The position numbers were made by a program, and so were the translations under genes. The notes beneath the pieces were generated by a model. It was not told the DNA's origin and searched no databases. It saw nothing but the letters and a program-made list of their open reading frames with translations. From Clostridia bacterium (GTDB lineage: Bacteria; Bacillota; Clostridia; Oscillospirales; Acutalibacteraceae), in assembly GCA_017403185.1 (NCBI GenBank), contig JAFQON010000025.1, positions 1-51,059 on the forward strand: 51,059 nucleotides of DNA, in the 5' to 3' direction. Below are positions 50,994-51,059 of this stretch, piece by piece (position 1 is the first letter of the stretch; each line of letters opens with the position of its first letter).

Positions 50994-51059
50994 CATACGC
51001 GCGTATGCCTGCATCGAAGAAATGCCCGACTGCACGCAATCTATTGCATTTCAGATGCA
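50994..51059. repeat. Palindrome-rich DNA at the window edge
   Basis: A perfect 14-bp palindrome CATACGCGCGTATG (50994-51007) and several shorter inverted repeats (GCAC/GTGC at 50968-50979; TGCAT/ATGCA at 51045-51059). Reverse frames of 30-40 codons are open here but show no recognisable protein. It looks like an intergenic repeat element or the end of a structured RNA continuing outside the window. Confidence 0.35.

Noticed and set aside
1-51059. Search for tRNA, rRNA, CRISPR arrays, integrases and transposases
   Set aside because: I saw none by eye. A tRNA scan and repeat finder would be needed to exclude small ones.

Overview
The window looks like a chromosomal segment of an anaerobic gut or rumen Clostridia bacterium (Oscillospirales/Ruminococcaceae-like). 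The evidence is a fused IspH-ribosomal protein S1 gene, a type III glutamine synthetase, a ferredoxin-dependent 2-ketoisovalerate oxidoreductase (VOR) operon, GH13/GH43/GH95 glycosidases, a BlaI/M56 sensor pair, and many consensus TTGACA-N17-TATAAT promoters. I saw no rRNA, tRNA, CRISPR array, transposase or phage gene.

Layout. 1-2700 (minus): a clipped gene start, then marR-citrate synthase-flavodoxin behind a promoter with an inverted-repeat operator. 2841-4630 (minus): an OmpR/histidine kinase pair. 4640-8640 (minus): ftsH, a CmpB-like membrane protein, pgsA and cdsA. 8729-12582: a MATE exporter with a GH43 enzyme (plus), three fused gene remnants, and a second GH43 gene (minus). 12617-15383: a B12-type radical SAM protein (plus), then a Spx/ArsC-like protein and a NUDIX hydrolase (minus).

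15599-26310 (plus) is the most interesting part: ten co-directional genes behind one strong promoter. In order they are a LeuA-like protein with all three metal ligands substituted, a sugar-isomerase-like TIM barrel fused to an acyl-CoA ligase, a branched-chain aminotransferase, a P-loop ATPase, the four VOR subunits, an XRE-cupin regulator, and a second acyl-CoA synthetase. Together they could interconvert branched-chain fatty acids, acyl-CoAs, 2-oxo acids and amino acids through ferredoxin. The first two proteins have no obvious place in that textbook route and may define an undescribed branch.

26308-39331 (minus): uppP; glnN; a DMT transporter (apparently with an ATT start), subtilase and GH13 glucosidase; and a housekeeping operon rpiR-family regulator, yhiN-like flavoprotein, cmk, plsC, ispH-rpsA. 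39438-43038 (plus): GH95 fucosidase-like enzyme, HAD phosphatase, plsY. 43179-48206 (plus): a cell-wall InlB-repeat protein with an internal glycine-rich hydrophobic segment, then blaI and an M56 sensor with an outsized, internally duplicated C-terminus. 48177-48437: two identical 30-bp hairpins bracketing a dense hairpin region. 48442-51059: a GPH-family transporter (minus), a divergent glycerophosphodiesterase-like protein (plus), and palindrome-rich DNA at the window edge.
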